From positions 1-7,882 of the forward strand of contig JBEKZY010000237.1 of NCBI GenBank assembly GCA_049509395.1: 7,882 nucleotides of DNA, read 5' to 3'. This stretch comes from JBEKIK01 sp049509395. GTDB lineage: Bacteria > Planctomycetota > Planctomycetia > Pirellulales > Thermoguttaceae. Of the stretch, positions 6,007 to 7,882 are shown one piece after another. The notes under the pieces are model-generated. The model was given only the letters and a program-made list of their open reading frames with translations. It was not told where the DNA came from and did no database searches. Position 1 is the stretch's first letter. Every line of letters begins with the position of its first letter. A program made the position numbers and the translations under genes.

Positions 6007-7455
6007 TTAATCGCTGAGTTGTATGACATGCCCGATGGAGATCCCCAATGAATGAATCTTGTTGCGCAAGCTGCCGCGTGTTATTCCCAGTTGTTCGGCG
6101 GCTTTCGATTGATTGCCGCCCGTTTCGCGAAGCACGCGCGTGAGTAGATATTGCTCCATCAATTCCAAAGTTTCGTTGTAAAGATTATGCGATCCGGCTC
6201 TTTCTCTTTCGTCGATAAAATCCTCAAGACTACTGGGTAAAAAGACCTTGCCGGCATCGGTTTCTTGGAACTGGAAACCATTGTTCACCGCGTCAGGCAG
6301 AAGTTCGCCGACCAGCACCGGCCCGCTGGCCTTGAGCATGGCGGTTCGCAGAACGGTCTGCAACTCGCGCACGTTCCCGGGCCAGGAATACGCAACTAGC
6401 TTCGCCATTGCGTCGGGCGATACTCCTTGTATTTCCTTGCGCAGTTCTTTACAAAATTTGGCCAAGAGATACCCGACCAATAATTTGATGTCCTCCCCGC
6501 GATCCCGCAGCGCAGGCAAGTCGATGCGGTACCCGTTTAAGCGGTGGTAAAGGTCCATGCGGAATTTGCCTTCGACGATCATTTTTTCCAGATCGCAGTT
6601 GGTGGCCGAAATGATTCGCACGTTGGTTTCGATAGTTTCGCTTCCGCCTACCCGCTCGAATTGCTGGTCTTGGACTATACGCAGAACTTTACTTTGCGTG
6701 GCGGGCGACATGTCGCCCACCTCGTCCAGGAAGATCGTGCCGCCGTGGCACTGCTCGAACTTTCCAATTCGCTGCCGATCCGCTCCGGTGAAGGCCCCTT
6801 TCTCATGCCCGAACAACTCGCTCTCCAAAAGCGTGTCTGAGAGCGCGGCGCAATTTACCGCCAGGAAGTGTTGCTTGCTCCGCGAACTGTGCTGGTATAT
6901 CGCCCGGGCAACCAACTCTTTCCCGGTGCCGCTTTCACCGCAGATCAGGACGGACACGTCTTGGGTTGCAATACGGCCGACCTCCTTGTAGACGTCCAGC
7001 ATGGCCGGACTGTGGCCGATAAGCGCGTCGTGTTCATTGATTTCATCCCCGATCTCGTCCAATTCCGGTATTTTCACCGGCACTTCCATGAGCCGCCGCG
7101 TTTCCAAGGCTCGTTTAACGACATGCCGCACGCGCTCCAGGCTCAACGGCTTGATTAGAAAATCATAGGCCCCGCATTTCATGGCTTCGATGGCCGTATG
7201 ACTATCGTCGGATACCGTGATGAAAGCAATCGGCAACTTGGGATCGATAACCCGCACTTGCCCTATTAACTCCAATCCCGAGGCATCCGGCAATGAGATG
7301 TCCAGCAACAATACATCGGGCGAGTGCCGGCGGACGGCGTCGAGCCCTTCCCGGGCGTTGCGCGCAGTAAGCAGATTCGCGCCGCTGTCCTCCAGGGCTT
7401 TATGGACCAGCCGTAAAACAGTCTGGTCGTCGTCAATTGCTAAAACAATAGACAT
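6007..7455 (-). CDS. NtrC-family sigma-54-dependent response regulator
   Basis: Cytoplasmic transcription activator that, once phosphorylated, should form a ring and use ATP hydrolysis to open RpoN promoters. Numbered from the ATG at 7455 (482 residues): receiver domain (about 3-115) with Asp8-Asp10, phospho-acceptor Asp52 in LLLDISLPD, Thr80 and Lys102; AAA+ domain (about 142-365) with Walker A GESGTGKE (173-180), the sigma-54-contacting GAFTGA loop (220-225), Walker B IFLDE (241-245), arginine-finger candidates Arg299 and Arg305, and WPGNVREL (358-365); C-terminal Fis-type helix-turn-helix (about 446-468, GNQSKAAEQLGITRGSLRNK). All functional residues are intact and the length is normal. 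GTG at 7464 is an alternative start; 7455 is preferred because GGTGAG lies four bases before it. It precedes the sensor-less kinase gene, its likely partner, and a sigma-54 promoter stands at 3918-3933. Which genes it controls beyond that is unknown. No sigma-54 promoter of correct spacing is seen in front of this gene itself. Confidence 0.94.
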   Translation of the reverse strand: MSIVLAIDDDQTVLRLVHKALEDSGANLLTARNAREGLDAVRRHSPDVLLLDISLPDASGLELIGQVRVIDPKLPIAFITVSDDSHTAIEAMKCGAYDFLIKPLSLERVRHVVKRALETRRLMEVPVKIPELDEIGDEINEHDALIGHSPAMLDVYKEVGRIATQDVSVLICGESGTGKELVARAIYQHSSRSKQHFLAVNCAALSDTLLESELFGHEKGAFTGADRQRIGKFEQCHGGTIFLDEVGDMSPATQSKVLRIVQDQQFERVGGSETIETNVRIISATNCDLEKMIVEGKFRMDLYHRLNGYRIDLPALRDRGEDIKLLVGYLLAKFCKELRKEIQGVSPDAMAKLVAYSWPGNVRELQTVLRTAMLKASGPVLVGELLPDAVNNGFQFQETDAGKVFLPSSLEDFIDERERAGSHNLYNETLELMEQYLLTRVLRETGGNQSKAAEQLGITRGSLRNKIHSLGISIGHVIQLSD

Positions 7456-7464
7456 GCCACTCAC

Positions 7465-7882
7465 CCGTAAGAAATTATTTTCTTAAAGCCTTTAAAATTC
7501 ATATAACGATTAGCACAACCTGGGTTACGACCCAACACATTCAAATAGGGAATGCAAGAGCGTTCCAGGCAGGTTGACTTTACTGCGATATTATACACAG
7601 ACAGTTGCCCCCTCTATTAAGTGGCCTGAATCATACATGCTATTATGTTTCTTACATCTTTAGGTTGATCAACATAAATCACATGGAAAAATTGGGTAAT
7701 TATTTAGGGTCAGTAAGAGATTTCGGATTAGATGGATTTTTTCCGGCCTGAAGATTTTGTAATTGGAAGCCGGGCAGACAGTTTGGTCTTTAAGAATCAG
7801 AAGTGGAAATAGAACGATCAAGGAGATTCCAAAGGAACCAAATTAGAACTGACGTTTGTCGCAATAAATATGCTTTTATTCC
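7465..7882. other. AT-rich gene-free stretch upstream of the regulator
   Basis: I see no protein gene, tRNA or rRNA in these ~420 bases. Visible items are a possible promoter for the regulator-kinase pair (listed), a 5-base stem TGGGT-tacg-ACCCA (7521-7534), a 10-base palindrome GTTGATCAAC (7664-7673), and an AT-only stem AATAAA/TTTATT near the right edge (7863-7880). A minus-strand frame open from the right edge runs about 30 codons to a stop near 7790 but shows nothing recognisable. Confidence 0.6.
7590..7620 (-). promoter_or_regulatory. Possible sigma-70-type promoter of the regulator-kinase operon
   Basis: A perfect -10 hexamer TATAAT (7590-7595, minus strand) lies about 135 bases before the ATG at 7455. 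The best -35 candidate is TTAATA (7615-7620) with a long 19-base spacer. The perfect -10 is the main support. Confidence 0.3.

Noticed and set aside
7553..7568. Sigma-54-like site on the minus strand upstream of the regulator (TGGAACGCTCTTGCA)
   Set aside because: Only 9 bases separate GG and GC instead of the required 10. RpoN promoters are strict about this spacing.
7664..7673. Perfect 10-base palindrome GTTGATCAAC as an operator
   Set aside because: Several 10-base palindromes are expected by chance in a window of this size, and no second copy is seen.
7683..7751. 22-codon plus-strand frame beginning MEKLGNYLG
   Set aside because: Very short, no ribosome-binding site and no supporting context.

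Overview
This 7.9 kb window looks like chromosomal DNA from a Gram-negative bacterium with an outer membrane. The genes are of moderate GC content and are separated by long AT-rich spacers that carry dispersed palindromic repeats. The proline-rich start of the efflux protein, the stand-alone receiver-HPt protein and the repeat types make a planctomycete or other PVC-group genome my best guess. That placement is an inference; there is no rRNA or other marker gene here to fix it.

Left part (1-3475, all minus strand). The left edge cuts through an MgtA-type magnesium P-type ATPase, of which the N-terminal 433 residues are present. Upstream of it on the same strand lie a CzcC/CusC-like TolC-family outer-membrane efflux protein (1499-2899) and then a 94-residue three-helix GlsB/YeaQ/YmgE-type membrane protein (3191-3475). 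The spacers are 199 and 291 bases, so these are probably separate transcripts rather than a tight operon. No RND pump or membrane-fusion gene accompanies the efflux channel here.

Middle (3476-4159). A gene-poor AT-rich spacer holds a tandem 16-base direct repeat (3689-3722), a long imperfect inverted repeat of a dispersed-repeat type (3744-3872) and a very good sigma-54 (-24/-12) promoter (3918-3933) pointing right.

Right part (4160-7455). The sigma-54 promoter faces a stand-alone receiver-HPt protein (4160-4990, plus). Convergent to it are a soluble histidine kinase without a recognisable sensor domain (5118-5918, minus) and, upstream of the kinase, an NtrC-family sigma-54 activator with receiver, AAA+ and Fis-type HTH domains (6007-7455, minus). 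A double-hairpin repeat (5030-5083) lies between the converging genes and may terminate the kinase transcript. Together these encode all the parts of a phosphorelay (kinase, receiver, HPt, output regulator), with a promoter of the class the output regulator activates placed in front of the receiver-HPt gene. This split relay with a likely feedback loop is the most interesting idea in the window. The last ~420 bases (7465-7882) contain no gene I can support.
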